Source: Ixodes scapularis (Eukaryota > Arthropoda > Arachnida > Ixodida > Ixodidae). Taken from it: 64,000 nucleotides of DNA. Shown here piece by piece: positions 43,377 through 55,002 of this stretch. Numbering within the stretch: the first letter of the stretch is position 1; every line of letters begins with the position of its first letter. The stretch lies in assembly GCF_016920785.2 (NCBI RefSeq), contig NW_024609857.1, positions 62,039,349-62,103,348 of the forward strand, read 5' to 3'. The notes under the pieces were generated by a model, which had not been told where the DNA came from, ran no database searches, and saw nothing but the letters and a program-made list of their open reading frames with translations. The translations under genes were made by a program, and so were the position numbers.

Positions 43377-44425
43377 TTAAGTTTTCTCCGACATGGACGC
43401 ACTGTAATCCAGCCATCGTTTCCTGTCGAAATATATCGCGTGTTTGCGTGCCGCGATGGTGTGTCTGGTGACCTCTCTGAGTGCCGCTGGTGTCTTTGGG
43501 CCTCTCCTATATCGCTGCAGCGCTCGGAGTCTCCTAGCCCAGAGATTCAAGAGGTGAATATCCGGGGTAGGTGCATCGGCAGGTATGTTGGATCTGGTTG
43601 TAGCCGCTTTCAATGCATCGAGCATTGCTGTCGCAAAGGATTCCTCTTGGTTGTTTTCCAGGTGTCTTCTATAAAGGCCCCAATTGACTGTATGAGCAAA
43701 ACGCCGGTTCTTTTCGTACTTCTTGGAGTTCACCTCGATCTTTATTGGGAGGTGGTCACTCCCCCACGTGTCGATGTTTACATTCCAAGAGAGGTTTTCA
43801 GTCTTTCCGTATATCCATGTAAGATCTGGACTGGTATGCTGTTGTCTGCTTGTCAAGCCGAGTCTCATTGATGAGCCCGGCGTGTTTAGTAGTGTGTACT
43901 TGAACCGTGTCATGTCCTCCAGAAGTTTCTAGCCGTTTATGTTGTCTACTTTGTGGCCCCAGCTGGTATGTGGCAAGTTGAAGTCTCCTCCTATAATCTT
44001 TCGTTCTTTTGGGTAAAGGATGTGTAGTTGTTCTATCCACCCGTTGTCTCTTGGTGATTTGCTGCTAGCCCCTGGCCTGTAGTATACAGATGCGATGATT
44101 ACGGGTGTTCCTTGATGCGTGCACGGACTGCGACGACTTCTTGTTTGTCTGTGCACCATCGCATCAAGTCAATTTGATGTTGTGGCCAGTCCGATCTCAA
44201 ATACACCATGGCTTGCCCCTTGGGCACGTCTTGGTTGGGCTTGCGGCCTGATGGGATCGACGGGCTGGAGTATGAAGTGTAACTTGTTAGGTTGATGGAG
44301 GTTGTCTTTACTTCTTGTAATAGAATTGCATCTGGACGTTTTGATGGTCTGTTCAAGTGTCTTGCGTTGAGTTCTGCGGCCCGTAGCCCCGGTCCTCTGC
44401 AGTTCCATTGAACAATGCTAATCAA
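43377..44425 (-). pseudogene. Endonuclease of the I-type LINE
   Basis: Minus strand. It starts MISIVQWNCRGPG (the QWNCRG strand with catalytic Asn), then DAILLQEVKT (catalytic Glu), then after a frame change VIIASVYYRPG and RKIIGGDFNLPHTSWG (GDFN). After another come TSPDLTWIYGK and DTWGSDHLPIKIEV (SDH). The rest up to 43,377 is the linker with LRALQRYRRGPK and HAIYFDRKRWLDYSASM. This is an EEP-fold nicking endonuclease for target-primed reverse transcription. Two frame breaks (about 44,100 and 43,930) inactivate it. Confidence 0.88.
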
Positions 44426-44430
44426 TATTT

Positions 44431-46012
44431 TTATCGACCATGTTTGAAAGCGATAACAGTGAGCTGTTGGCTTAGCGCTGAGAGTTGTTTTTCCAGCCTT
44501 GTAAACCGGACTTCGTAGCTGTCTCTCTCAAAAGTGGGGATTAAATCAGCGTAAGTCCTTTCGTGCATCGGTGGGTGTTGGATCGGATTAAATAGAGGTG
44601 GCGGAGGCGGCGGTGGTGGTGATGCCCCCTTCTTCCTCCTGGACTCTTGATTGGGTTTCGCGTGCTTCCTTGCCCTTTCCCTCAGTAGCTTCCCGATCTC
44701 TGTCTTCTTCGGGCAGACATTGCTTGTCGCCAAGTGTCCATTTTTTTTCTGCAGATCTGGCAGTACGGGGTCGGATTTGGGCACGGGTTGGTGTTACCTT
44801 GGTCATCTTGCGTTTCCTCGTGGTGTTTGCCGCACAAAGAGCAGACCGTCTCTTTGTGGCAGATGTCTTGCTTGTGACCCGCGCCGTGGCAGTTTGTGCA
44901 TGTCACCGCCTTGGCTCTATATGGGTACACTGGGGTGATGCAAAGCGCGTATCTAACGAACCTTGGCAATCGATTACCCTCGAACGTTATCATCGCAGTG
45001 CGTCCTTTCCTTCCCAGAAGTCGGGCCGTGACGATGTCGTGGGTGTCACATCGGAGCCTGTCCCGGAGAGAGGTGTTGTCCTCACCCTCGTTTACTTCAT
45101 ATATGACCCCTCGAATTTGGTTATCCTGCAGTGTTTTGTAAGCTTGTACGGGAATCTCTTCTTCGTTAGCAACTGGAATTCCAGTGATCTCCAGTAACGC
45201 CTTGGCGGTAGCTCAGATGATGTTTGTGCGGAGATAGTATTGCTCTCCTTCTGTAGCTTTACTGATATCTCCTGTGATTGTGTGCCTAGCGTTTTTGTGA
45301 AGGTTTCCTCCAGGGTTCTTCTCGGTATGGTGGTAAGGTCTGTCTTCGTTCGTGGTCGAAGTATGACAGTGAAGCGCTGGCGTGGGGCCTGTGCCTTGCC
45401 TTCGCTTTCAGTGGTCTTCTTGCGAGTGTATCGTGCCCGCTTGATGGTCTTTTTGGATTGGACCAAAGACCATGCTGGGCCGTCGTCCTCTTCTGTGATT
45501 GAGCTTTGCGTTGCGGCGGTGCTGACGAGAGTGTCCGCTGTCGCCGCCTGTGTTGAGAGTGACGTCCCAGGCGCCATGGCCGCATGCCGCTTGCGGCCCT
45601 CGCTGTCGTCTTGTCGGCCGTTTTTCTCCGGTGTATTCGCCGACGAGGTGGCCGACTCTTTTTCATTAGGTTTAGAAATCGGTGTATTCTTGAACCGTGG
45701 CTCTATGGTAGTCTGCTTGTTTCCTGACGCTTCTGGCCGAGAAAGATCGTCTAGAGCTTGCAGGAACATTTCCGTGATTTCCTCTTTTGAGGCCTTCCCT
45801 AGCAGAGCGACTAGGAGCGATTTGATTTCGTTCGCGGTACTTTGAGCTACCGGAGCTGGATGTGGTTGTCTCGGTGGTGGTTCCGAGTTGATGGCCGGCA
45901 GGGCGGGCCAGTTGAACGTTGTTTCCGGTTGCGGAGGGTTCAGAGTTGGCGTCGTAAATCGGAACACCGCATTGGGGTCGGCGGTCACAGCTGCGGTGTC
46001 CATCGTCTCCAT
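44431..46012 (-). pseudogene. ORF1 (gag-like, zinc knuckle) of the I-type LINE
   Basis: Minus strand. The first 300 residues are Pro/Thr/Ser-rich and include YTRKKTTESEGKAQ and an RRM-like FTVILRPRTKTDLTT part. After a frameshift near 45,105 comes RYALCITPVYPYRAKAVTC, then the zinc knuckle CTNCHGAGHKQDIC (C-x2-C-x4-H-x4-C), a weaker CSLCGKHHEETQDD and CPNPTPYCQIC. After a second shift near 44,765 come a basic part (RERARKHAKPNQESRRKKG), a proline run (GGC repeat in DNA) and a C-terminal heptad-like RFTRLEKQLSALSQQLTVI. Its role would be RNA binding in the retrotransposition particle. Two frameshifts make it a pseudogene. Confidence 0.85.
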
Positions 46013-46030
46013 CGCAGCGGTTAGGCCTAG

Positions 46031-46560
46031 CGATTCACCGGCTCAGATCGCTTTAGTGCTGGCTCTTTGGGTGCGGAAATTCGGCATGTTGGCCCCCGGT
46101 ATGATATACCCTGGTCACACCTGCCGAAATGTACACTTCGAATCAATGGTCGGTATACTTCTGTCTTAAAACGGGGTCAAGAAATTCGAAAATTTCCAGA
46201 GCGGTCGAAAAAGCAGGGCGTCTCAGTCGGGCTTCTTTTTCCTCAGTTGCTGTTAGTGGAATAGAGGCTTTCTCACCAAAGAAATCACATGGTCGAGGCA
46301 TGCGAGTTAGCCGAAAATTACACTTGGTGGCACAATTTTGTAGCTGTCGCTGCCGTCTTTAGCTCAAAAACTGATTAGTCTAATTATCGCCTCTCCATAG
46401 CCCAAGGCTTCGGTTTCGACCGAAATCTCCAAAACACAAAATCTGATTTAAAAAAAAAAAAGCACAGGGAAAATAAAACTATGTTTTGTTGTTCAGGTGT
46501 ACGGGCTACAATTTACAGTCGCAGTCCAAACATCTAGAAAATAGGGCATTAAACCAAGAA
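46031..46560. other. Unassigned; possible LINE 5' UTR
   Basis: Lies upstream of ORF1 of the I-type LINE and may be its 5' UTR in part. An A run is at 46,448-46,461. No gene. Confidence 0.3.
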
Positions 46561-46638
46561 AATCTGGTTTTCCAGATTTTCTTGTCCTCCCCTCCTCCTC
46601 CTCAGGAGCTGCGCTCTCGTTCGGTGCTTCAGGTTTTT
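46561..46638 (-). mobile_element. Partial AGAGCGCAGCTCT element (5' end only)
   Basis: CCTCCTCCTCAGGAGCTGCG then CTCTCGTTCGGTGCTTCAGG matches the 5' end of the family in reverse orientation. The opposite end is missing. It is preceded by a short hairpin, AAAATCTGGTTTTCCAGATTTT, at about 46,559-46,580. Confidence 0.5.
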
Positions 46639-46639
46639 T

Positions 46640-48960
46640 AAATTTTATTTAGAGGATACTACAGGCCATTGAAGGCCCAAGTAGGTGTGGGATACAACAT
46701 ATGCATTCACACATACAACGAAAACAAATAACACGACATTAAAAGGATTACAACAACTAACTAGCAAATATACAGGATATATTATTTAAAAAAGGGAAGG
46801 GGGGCGGGGGGAAGCAAGCATCAAGCAGTATGTAATTCCATCATGCACTAATACAAAATGACCTATCCAGATGTAGTATGATGGTTTATACAATCCTAAT
46901 GTCCATGCGAAAAAGATGAAGGTGCAGCAATGTACAAAGCAAAACATGCTAGTTATCAAGACGCTCGAGACCTTCCACAAAGTTGGTGTCGATAAATAGT
47001 TAGAGAGTTAAACCGTTCCAGTCGCTAATAGTGCGAGGGAAAAAGCTAAACTTAAACATATTAGTACGCGCAAAAATGGGTGTTAGTGAAAATTGATGTC
47101 TGTGCCGCGTAGCTCTTGACGCTAAAGGGGAAATATATTGCAATCGGTCTATGCGAGTCGGTCCTTGCTGAAGATGAAACAAGAATTTCAACCGCGCTAG
47201 TTTCCTTCTGGCCTGAAGAGTCTGTATTCCGTTAGCCTGCATAAGTTGAGATGGTGAATCCAGCCTTCTATACTTTCCGTAAATAAACCGAACCGCTCGA
47301 CGTTGCACCATCTCCAACTTCCGGATATCTTTCTGAGTGAATGGATCCCAAACGATATTTGCATACTCCAACTTGGATCTGACTAATGAATAATACGCAT
47401 GTAGCTTAACCTGAATCGGAGCGTCGTTCAACTTTCTTTTAATGAAACCCAACTTCCTGGATGCCGAGGTACAGATATGTTTTATATGAGGAGACCAAGA
47501 AAGTGTGTCCGATATAATTAAACCAAGATATTTACATTCTCGCTCCACAGTAACCGGGGTGTCCGCGATATTATAAATGTATTCAAAGGGTTGCTTATTT
47601 TTTGTAATAAGTAAAAGTGTTGATTTAGCAGAGTTAAGCTTCATTTTCCACGTATCGCACCATGATACAACGGAATGCAAACTATGATCTAGCAATAACT
47701 GATCCGAGCTCGAAGTTATTTCTTTAAAAATAATGCAATCGTCGGCAGAAAGACGTATATGGACACCTACGTCAATGATTGATACAATATCATTTATGTA
47801 CACCAAGAACAAAAGAGGACCTAAAAAGCTCCCTTGGGGGACCCCTGACGTTACAGGCAGAACTGGAGAGATGCAACCTCCGACGGACACAGACTGTGTG
47901 CGATGTGTCAAGTATGCAGCAATCCAGTTAACAAAACCATGTGGAAGACCAAGCTGTTCAAGTTTAAAAAGCAGTTGTTCATGAGGCACCTTATCGAAAG
48001 CTTTGCTGAAGTCCAGGAAAAGCACATCAATTTGACCTCCCCTATCGAAAATTTGCGCAAACTCATGGATGGTAGTGACGAGTTGGGTCGTAGTTGATAA
48101 GCCTTTGCGAAAGCCATGTTGAAATTCTGTTAAAAAATTACGACTGTCCAGCAGTTCATTGATTTGGCTGAGATGATATGCTCTATTAATTTACACGAAG
48201 AAGTCAAGGAAATTGGACGGTAGTTCTCAACTGCTAGGTCCCCTTTTTTGTGCACAGGTACCACTATGGCAGTGCGCCAATCATCTGGCAGCGAGCTGTT
48301 TGAGTATGATGCACGAAAAATAATGAGAAGATAATGGGCTAGGGACTCAGCGTACCGTCGTAAAAACGTGTTTGGAATCTTATCGGGACCAGCACTTGTT
48401 TTGGTTTTCAGTGACAACAGCAAAGAAACTATGCCGTAATAAGTTATGAACTCAGAGTGATAGTTTGATGTGGTGGAAATTACATAATCATGGTTACTTT
48501 TATCGGAGAAAACCGACTGAAAATACTCATTGAAATGGCACGCTATAACACCAGGATCAGTTGAGACAGTCTCATTCACCACGATTTGCTCAACAGGCTT
48601 ATTTTTTTTCAGTCAAGTAGCGCCAAAACTTTTGGGAGTCATGTTTAAGATAGTTTAGAAGCGTACCGGAGAAGTAGTTGTCCCTAGCCGCTGCAATTAG
48701 GCTACGAAGATCGCTCTGCTGATTGGTGACATCACAGTTAACCGGCCTTGATTTCTTCGCTCGTTTTATCCTGCGTTTGAGATGTACGATTTTTCTGTTA
48801 ATCCACGGATTATTGCGATTAATACGCTTGTATTTTGTAGGTACAAATTTGTCAAGGCAGTATTCACATAAGTTCTTAAATTTTAGCCAAAGGGTATCAA
48901 CATTTGTATCAGTGAAATTATCAAGATTTATGTCAAGATAATCGAGTAAAAATGAAAGAG
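46640..48960 (-). mobile_element. 5'-truncated CR1-like LINE
   Basis: Minus strand. The copy begins in the endonuclease-RT linker at about 48,950, runs through the RT, and ends with a short 3' UTR with AATAAAA at about 46,635-46,650. At the 5' edge the sequence turns back on itself (GAAAGAGG TAAA CCTCTTTC, 48,952-48,975). Such small inverted joints are seen at truncated LINE ends, though this is an interpretation. Confidence 0.8.
47000..48950 (-). pseudogene. Reverse transcriptase of the truncated CR1-like LINE
   Basis: Minus strand. In order: RINRNNPWINRKIVHLKRR and HDSQKFWRYL (linker), TSAGPDKIPNTFLRR, DDWRTAIVVPVHKKGD, NYRPISLTSSCKLIEHIIS. After a frameshift near 48,170 come EFQHGFRKGLSTTTQL, LFLDFSKAFDKVPHEQLL, TSGVPQGSFLGPLLFLVYIN, VHIRLSADDCIIF, LNSAKSTLLLI, YLGLIISDTLSWSPHIK, VRSKLEYANIVWDPF and FFPRTISDWNGL. 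The catalytic YADD reads SADD (TAT to TCT, about 47,745), so the enzyme would be dead even if the frame were restored. A stop near 48,600 also breaks the linker. Confidence 0.88.
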
Positions 48961-50250
48961 GTAAACCTCTTTCATTTTTTTCCCTCTCACTACATAAGCA
49001 GACAAGTTATTTAAACGTCCAGTTTAATCAATATCTTCCCGCACACGCAGTTAGAAAACGAAACTGTAGTGATTCCAGAACTAAGTAGTTGCGCGTCTGG
49101 AGCTTGCAGCGCTTGTGGCAAATGTAGGGACACGCAGGGTTTTTCGAGGGTGGCTGTAAGGATTTTTGCGAAAAACAGTTGCTAATATTGACCTCAATTA
49201 ACGCTCGAGCCCTTGGCTCGTGCGCTGGCTTTGGCGGTGCTTTCCACCCCACACACACAGCCTCTAATAAGACGCTGATTCTTGGAGACGGGCCCAGAAC
49301 TCTGCCGGAAATCCGCCAGCGTGCGGACGAGGGGTTGACGTCTCGCGGCTTCCAAAGGCCAGCAAGTACGTGAACGCCTCGTGAAGCACTGCTTGCATGC
49401 AGTGGCAACCAGTCACCCGACTTGCCCATCTGGCCACGGGATCGAGGCCCATTCTTCTTCCACCGAGCCCAACACGCGGCCGAACCCCGAGAGCGGAGAT
49501 GCAATCTTCAAACGAAACACGCCTTTTTGTCCCCACCCCCCCAGGTCTTCGCGGACCCTGAACCAGAATCCGAGATGGCAACAGTGTGCTACAACACTTT
49601 GCCCGCCGAACTGCGCGCGTTGCTCGCTCGCTGCAGAGATCCCGACTGGCCGATAGCTTTGTTGCCGGTCGCGTTGCCGCGCTGCGCGAAAGTTCTCCGG
49701 TTGCTATTTTTTGGTGGGCTGCAGGGGCGTTGAGTTGCCACCGTCACGGGTACACGCCACGAGGTATACAATGGAAGCAGCCGGCGTGCTTTTACGCGGC
49801 CGCGGTGTTAAGCCTCATTAAAGAGGAGTTTATCGGTATAGGATGTCGGGTTGCCCCGAGCGCGCGCAGTCTGTCGTCGCGGATGAATGTCTCTCCCGTG
49901 AGCGAATGTGATTCATGTGCTTGAGCCGATTCAATAGCCTAAAGAACGACGAGATTATTCTTTTGGCGTAAGTGGCAGGACCGGTGAGGCCGGTGCATGA
50001 CCTCGCTTTTTTCGCGTAACACCAATCGCTTCGCTGAATATTGATTGCTCATGGGTATGTCTGTATGTGGCGAAATAAATACATAAAAGCGTGAGTGAAC
50101 TCGTGTATTTGTTTTGCGTATGCAGATGGTGCGCTCCCACAACTCGCGCAAAAACAACACTAATGCTCAGTTGAAAAAGCCCGAACTCATCCAGACATGA
50201 AGTTTTCTGGGTTTTTTTTTTCTAGAAATAAATTAGCCGGTGTTATAGTT
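48961..50250. other. GC-rich unassigned region
   Basis: Bases 49,190-49,750 are GC-rich. Minus-strand frames at 49,028-49,504 and 49,264-49,581 and a plus-strand frame with a good start context (GAGATGG at 49,572; MATVCYNTLPAELRALLARC..., ending 49,733) overlap each other. The plus frame follows a pyrimidine-rich CCCACCCCCCCAG acceptor-like stretch and might be a host exon, but I recognise no family. Confidence 0.25.
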
Positions 50251-51954
50251 TCAGAAATGTCCTATATAAAAATATATATGGGTGATTTCATCTCAACTCA
50301 GGCACGGATTTAGGGTCGAATTTTTAATTTTGACGAAAAAAATATATGTTTTGGGGCAATTCCTATAATAAAAGAAGACGCGAACGGTTATTTTGTCGGA
50401 TTTTTTGTTCTCAAGTTATGGACCGTTGAAGCGGTCAAGGTGGAAATTGATGTTTTTCCAGCCTATCGGAGGTGCCATATTTCACTCCATCCCTTTTCCC
50501 TACATTTTACGCTACATCAATGTAACTCTTTGGGAACACTCTAGACATAGGCTTGTTCATGCTAATTAAGCGTCTAGGTCATAACATTCTTAATGATTTT
50601 TTTTTTATTTGTCAAACCGCCTCTCTGGGACGATATTTGACGAAGTTCAGCAAGCTGTGCTGTGTGACCTAATTAACTTATTTTTATGATCTTTATATCA
50701 CCGTAAAGCACCAATTATGCTCTTTCTTTTGAATATAATTTCAATATTTTGCGACAAGTATATAATGCGCTACATGTGCCTGAAAAGCGAATATTTCGAA
50801 AAACTAGCAAGTTTGGAGTCGATTTTCTAAAACACCCCACTTTTTATTTTTTTCCTTTTTTATTCACAGTTAGTTAATATAGTAGTCTATCAGGAACTAC
50901 CAACAGAAATTGTAATATATTGTTTGTATGGCCGCTATTAAGACTCGAATCTCGTGCTATGAGCGTTTTGAACGGGACTTCGCTCAGGCGCTTTGCTGAG
51001 CAGAATTTCGGCCAATGTAAAGTTTTCCAGTTAATGTTAGTACTTACCACAATATCTGAGCGTAAAAGCAAGTGAAGTAACAATATTTATCCTTACAACA
51101 TTTATTTACTTGGCACTGGGGTGATTTGAAAGGTGTGTGAGCTTCGTCTTACGTATTGACGGAGAAGTACGTAATATCTAAACTCACGGACAAACTTAAG
51201 TCACGAGGGAAACGTCTAAGTAACCTGGCATGAATCACTGCAAATAGAAATGAAACCTAAACACATTACTAACGCATTTGAAGCCTTACACTCCACGAAA
51301 TGCTCGTCCTTATACACGCCACGAAATGCTCGTTATTTTACGAAAGAGCCCGTATGTGCACAAAATAGACCGTACTTCCTAAGCGTCAGATACTAAATCG
51401 CACATATGTATATGCACTGCATCTCTGTTTGACATAAGAAAATATGACAATTACATATAAAGTTCGGAATTTTAAACTCAAGATGCGACACGTAACCAGA
51501 GAAGGGAAGTAATATTTCATGTTGTAGCCTAAACATGTTCATTTCATAAAATATATCAAAATGTGTTGACCGAATGTCTCATATACTCCTAATTAACATA
51601 AAATACACTCAAAGTTAATACAAATATAAACTTTAAAACGAATTGAACACCGCCAAATTCCGTCTGGTTTACGGATAGACGACGCAGTACCTTTTCAATA
51701 CTACACGGCGCTGCTCACACAAAAACAGTGATAAACACCTGGGATAGGGATAGTCATCTTTCGACGTAGCACATTTCGAGACAATAGGTTGATGCGATTC
51801 TGAGCCAGTTTTTGCTTTGTCCAAATTGCAGTCAGTTCAGTGTCAAAGTCTATGGCGCGTCGTCTGATCACACAGCGCGCACTCACAGGGGGACAAGGAT
51901 GAACGCACTGTTGAAACGGTCCGGCCTTTTCACGGTCCCACCATTTAGCTCTGT
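50251..51954. other. AT-rich flank, probably part of the transposon at 51.9-53.3 kb
   Basis: No coding sequence. Long AT-rich non-coding DNA lies downstream of the transposase and may belong to the same element. No terminal repeat could be matched with the other side. Confidence 0.3.
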
Positions 51955-53346
51955 CTATTCTGGGGTTTGGTAAACTCTTTCTAGGACCACATCACCTCCC
52001 CCTTCCCCCATTGCTTTGCTCCACACATGAGAAGATTGGATGCCTTTCGATGGGGTTACCTTCTCCCACCCATTCCTTTTAAGCTCCCGATAACGGGACA
52101 GCTCCTCTTGGTCGATGAAAAGAAGCGTTATCCCCTTGATTTTCTGGCCGGGAGCTTCAACGAACGTACGCGCGTGAGTTATGGAGCTCAGCTCAGTTGT
52201 TTTCAAGTTATGCAGTGACGCATGATGCTTCAGCACACCACCCACTCCATCGCACGCGCTTTTGCCGTGCCCTGACGCCGAGTATATCCACCTGCTGACA
52301 ACAAACTTCTTCTGAAATTCGTGTAATTGGTGCCGATTTTTGAAATGGCTTGGAGCGCCGTCCGAAACATAGATTAGCTCCAAAAAACAGGCAAGAGTTC
52401 CTCGAGCATGTTTTCAATCATTGTGAGCGCAAAGAGCGCGTGTGCAGAATCATGACAGGTATCGTCACTCACGACGCCGAAACTTAGTGTTCCCTTCATG
52501 GTCGTCGCAACGCAGGTGAAGATTGTCACCATCTTGGTTTTCCAGTGGTATCCCTGCACTGCACGTTGGAGCACAATACTCCAGTTTTCGGCGAAATCAA
52601 AGTGGAGGACTACGACACGTGGCTTCACATTTGCTTTTTCAAGCCATATTGCTCTCTGTTGTGCGCGCCGAATATAATAGTGGGGTATGTATTTCTTCGT
52701 CCACTTGTTGAGTTCGTTAAGAAAAGCAGTGGCCTCGAAATGTTTTTTCACCAACTCGCCACCAGATTCCCACAGTGCCAACTCCAGTTCATCTTCAGCA
52801 CTTATCCCTAGCATCTCGAGGGATATGTCCTTCCGGTTCGAACAGGCTTCACACCTCAGCAAGAAGCAGTTTTGGGAAGGATTTTCACAAAGAAAAATTT
52901 TCTGGACGTCTTCAAAGGTCAAGGTCTTCCCCGCCGCATTTGACAGAGATGTCAGACAGAGTATGAAGTTGGCGCAGCATGCACACACACACTCTTCATG
53001 TACAGGGTGTTTTTTAACCCACTTGGGCCGAAGAGAATAAAATTTTGTTAGGNNNNNNNNNNNNNNNNNNNNNNNNNNNNNNNNNNNNNNNNNNNNNNNN
53101 NNNNNNNNNNNNNNNNNNNNNNNNNNNNNNNNNNNNNNNNNNNNNNNNNNNNCCAACATTCGTTTATAGAAAGTCACATGGGTCCGTTTGCTTTGTATTT
53201 TGATGATGTTTTTCCCGCCCGTAATTGCTGACGCTGACTTGTATTGCGAGCATATCCAATTCCTCACTCGTTTCACAATCCATGTCCACATGCCGACAAC
53301 AAAATGACACGAAAAAAGGTTTTAAGCTCGGACTCAGAAAATCCAT
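51955..53346 (-). pseudogene. Transposase-like protein of an invertebrate DNA transposon
   Basis: Minus strand, two pieces plus a 100-base gap inside the first. The N-terminal part has paired cysteines (EECVCACCANFILCL, CFLLRCEACSNRKD) suggesting a zinc-binding region. Then follow RVVVLHFDFAENWS, YHWKTKMVTIFTCVATT, FGVVSDDTCHDSAHALFALT, and after a 1-base slip in the T-run at about 52,384 LIYVSDGAPSHFKN and SASGHGKSACDGVGGVLKHH. The acidic positions (HFDFAEN, SDG) and GHGKSACDG order recur in many uncharacterised invertebrate transposon proteins, as I remember them. I infer a DDE-type transposase but do not assign a superfamily. Confidence 0.6.
53053..53152. other. Assembly gap (100 N)
   Basis: Exactly 100 N, the usual placeholder for a gap of unknown size. 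It interrupts the transposase-like frame; the frame annotated on both sides is the same only if the true gap length is a multiple of three. Confidence 1.
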
Positions 53347-53392
53347 GCAGGAGATCGGGTGTAAGCAGATGGCACCATTTATGCTCTAGGTG

Positions 53393-53961
53393 CAGTGTTG
53401 TAGGCGTTACCGAAGAAAAGTAACGAAATACGTTACTCGTTACTTGCAAATAAAAGTAACGCGTTACCGACCTACGTTACCCCAAAATAATAGGAACGCG
53501 TTACCTTAAAAAGTAATGCAGGTTGCTTTTGCGTTACTTTTTTTTTCGTTATGAATTAACACGATTTACTGTTTTGACTGTACAGGTACTCATAAGCGCC
53601 ATATTTCAAGAAACATGTCCATGCGGAAACTGAACATATTAGTTTGTCATTTTTTACGGTTTCACCTAAATACTCACGAGAACAAACACGAAGAAACACG
53701 CAAAACTCGAAAATTTTCGTGGAATGGCGCATAAAAACACACAAAGTTGAAATGTAGATTTTATTTTTTTTTTTTTTTTTTTTTAAATTTGGGAAGAAGT
53801 AACGAGTAACGTAACTCCGTTACCCGTTGCTCGAAATAAGTAACGTAAGTACGTTACCCGTTACTGTTTTGAAAAAGTCAAGAGTACGTTACTACGTCAT
53901 CGAAAAAAAGTAACGCGTTACCGGTAACGCCGTTCTTTGTAACGCGTTATCGCCAACACTG
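53393..53961. mobile_element. hAT-type MITE with CAGTGTTG ends
   Basis: Starts CAGTGTTG and ends CAACACTG. The inside is made of restless GTAACGAAATACGTTACTCG-like repeats and a T run at 53,761-53,784. These are hallmark hAT non-autonomous ends. The flanking octamers TCTAGGTG and TAGTGATG agree at only four positions, so the target duplication is not convincing. Confidence 0.65.
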
Positions 53962-55002
53962 TAGTGATGTAGTGATGTGGAAGCTTCAAATAGGTTTCCC
54001 TTTTTTTAATTTCTTGTAGCAACTTTCGTGTTAGGAAATCTACCATTTCAATGAATTGCGGAATTTATTCTTCGCTGTGCAGTTTTCTGGACTGAAATTT
54101 AATTAGAAATGCGGCTAGATATTAGTTTTTTTTTTCATTTAAATGAAGTTTTTAGTGCCAAAAAGTAGGGTTTTGATGAGGAGAAAATGCCCCATTATGT
54201 GGAATGTTTTTCAAATTTGCATGGAAAAAGCGCAAATTTCAGGGTAAAAAAAAAAGATGCTCAATATCTTGCAACAATTTCATATGATAGATTTTCCTGT
54301 AAAGTGGGGCGACTTACATCAATAGCTGTATACCTCCCCCCGTAGCTTATCGGAAAAGTGTCTTACGGAGATGACGTCATACAGTGTGTTTAAGCAACTA
54401 GATAAATATGCATTCTAAGCTTCATCAATATTGAGGGACTGGTTTAAAAGTCGACACTTGAAGGTGGCGTCACCGTGCGGAGTGTCTGCATACACACGTC
54501 ATGCATACACTCTGTATCTTGAGTAAAAGCACCCTGATCTGAGCTTTTTTTTTGCGGGTGATTCGTTTAGAATGGTAAGTCAAATACACAAAGAAAACAA
54601 GCACCGTGACGATGCACTGTAGGCGCTCTATGAAAACGAGATTGCTTGGCTTCACGTAGCGTTGGCTGCGGTTGAAGTTAATGTGAAGCGGTGTATAACA
54701 GTGGGTGACACAGAGGAAATATCAGTAATTCCGTACTGCATGCCTCGCATTTTATGCACACCTCAATTTTATGCAGAAAAACAAATAAAGATGCCCCCCC
54801 CCCCCCCTTTTCAACAATATAAAATAAAGATTAAAGTTTCCCGCCACTGGCATTGCATCTGGCAAGTGATAAGAAAGCAAACGTGATAATCGCCTTAAGC
54901 GCAATGCGCCTCGCGAGGTCAAGTCCCACAAATTTGTTTTTCGTACAGGCGTGGTGGTCCTAGCGAGCTTCGGAAATCAGCTTTCTTAGCGTTCTTCCCC
55001 AG
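53962..55002. other. AT-rich region upstream of the LRR gene
   Basis: Nothing coding recognised. A C run lies at 54,795-54,807. Bases 54,978-55,002 are pyrimidine-rich and end in AG, a plausible acceptor for the exon that follows, so an upstream first exon may lie outside this stretch or go unrecognised in it. Confidence 0.35.

Larger units (their letters stand above)
39928..46030 (-). mobile_element. Near full-length I-type LINE (RNase H-bearing)
   Basis: Minus strand, in order: ORF1 with zinc knuckles (46,012-44,431), endonuclease (44,425-43,377), RT (43,376-41,979), RNase H and a Zn-binding tail (41,295-40,033), and a 3' end AATAAACG then TATACTACTACTAC at about 39,928-39,950. The domain order and RNase H place it in the I group. 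Damage is limited to a few frameshifts, one TAG and a 0.68 kb insertion at 41,296-41,978. The 5' end is not defined beyond the ORF1 start. Confidence 0.9.

Noticed and set aside
49028..49581. Minus-strand open frames in the GC-rich block as a gene
   Set aside because: They overlap each other and a plus-strand frame; no family recognised. Kept only as an unassigned region.
53393..53961. Clear 8-bp target duplication for the CAGTGTTG MITE
   Set aside because: TCTAGGTG and TAGTGATG agree at only four of eight positions.
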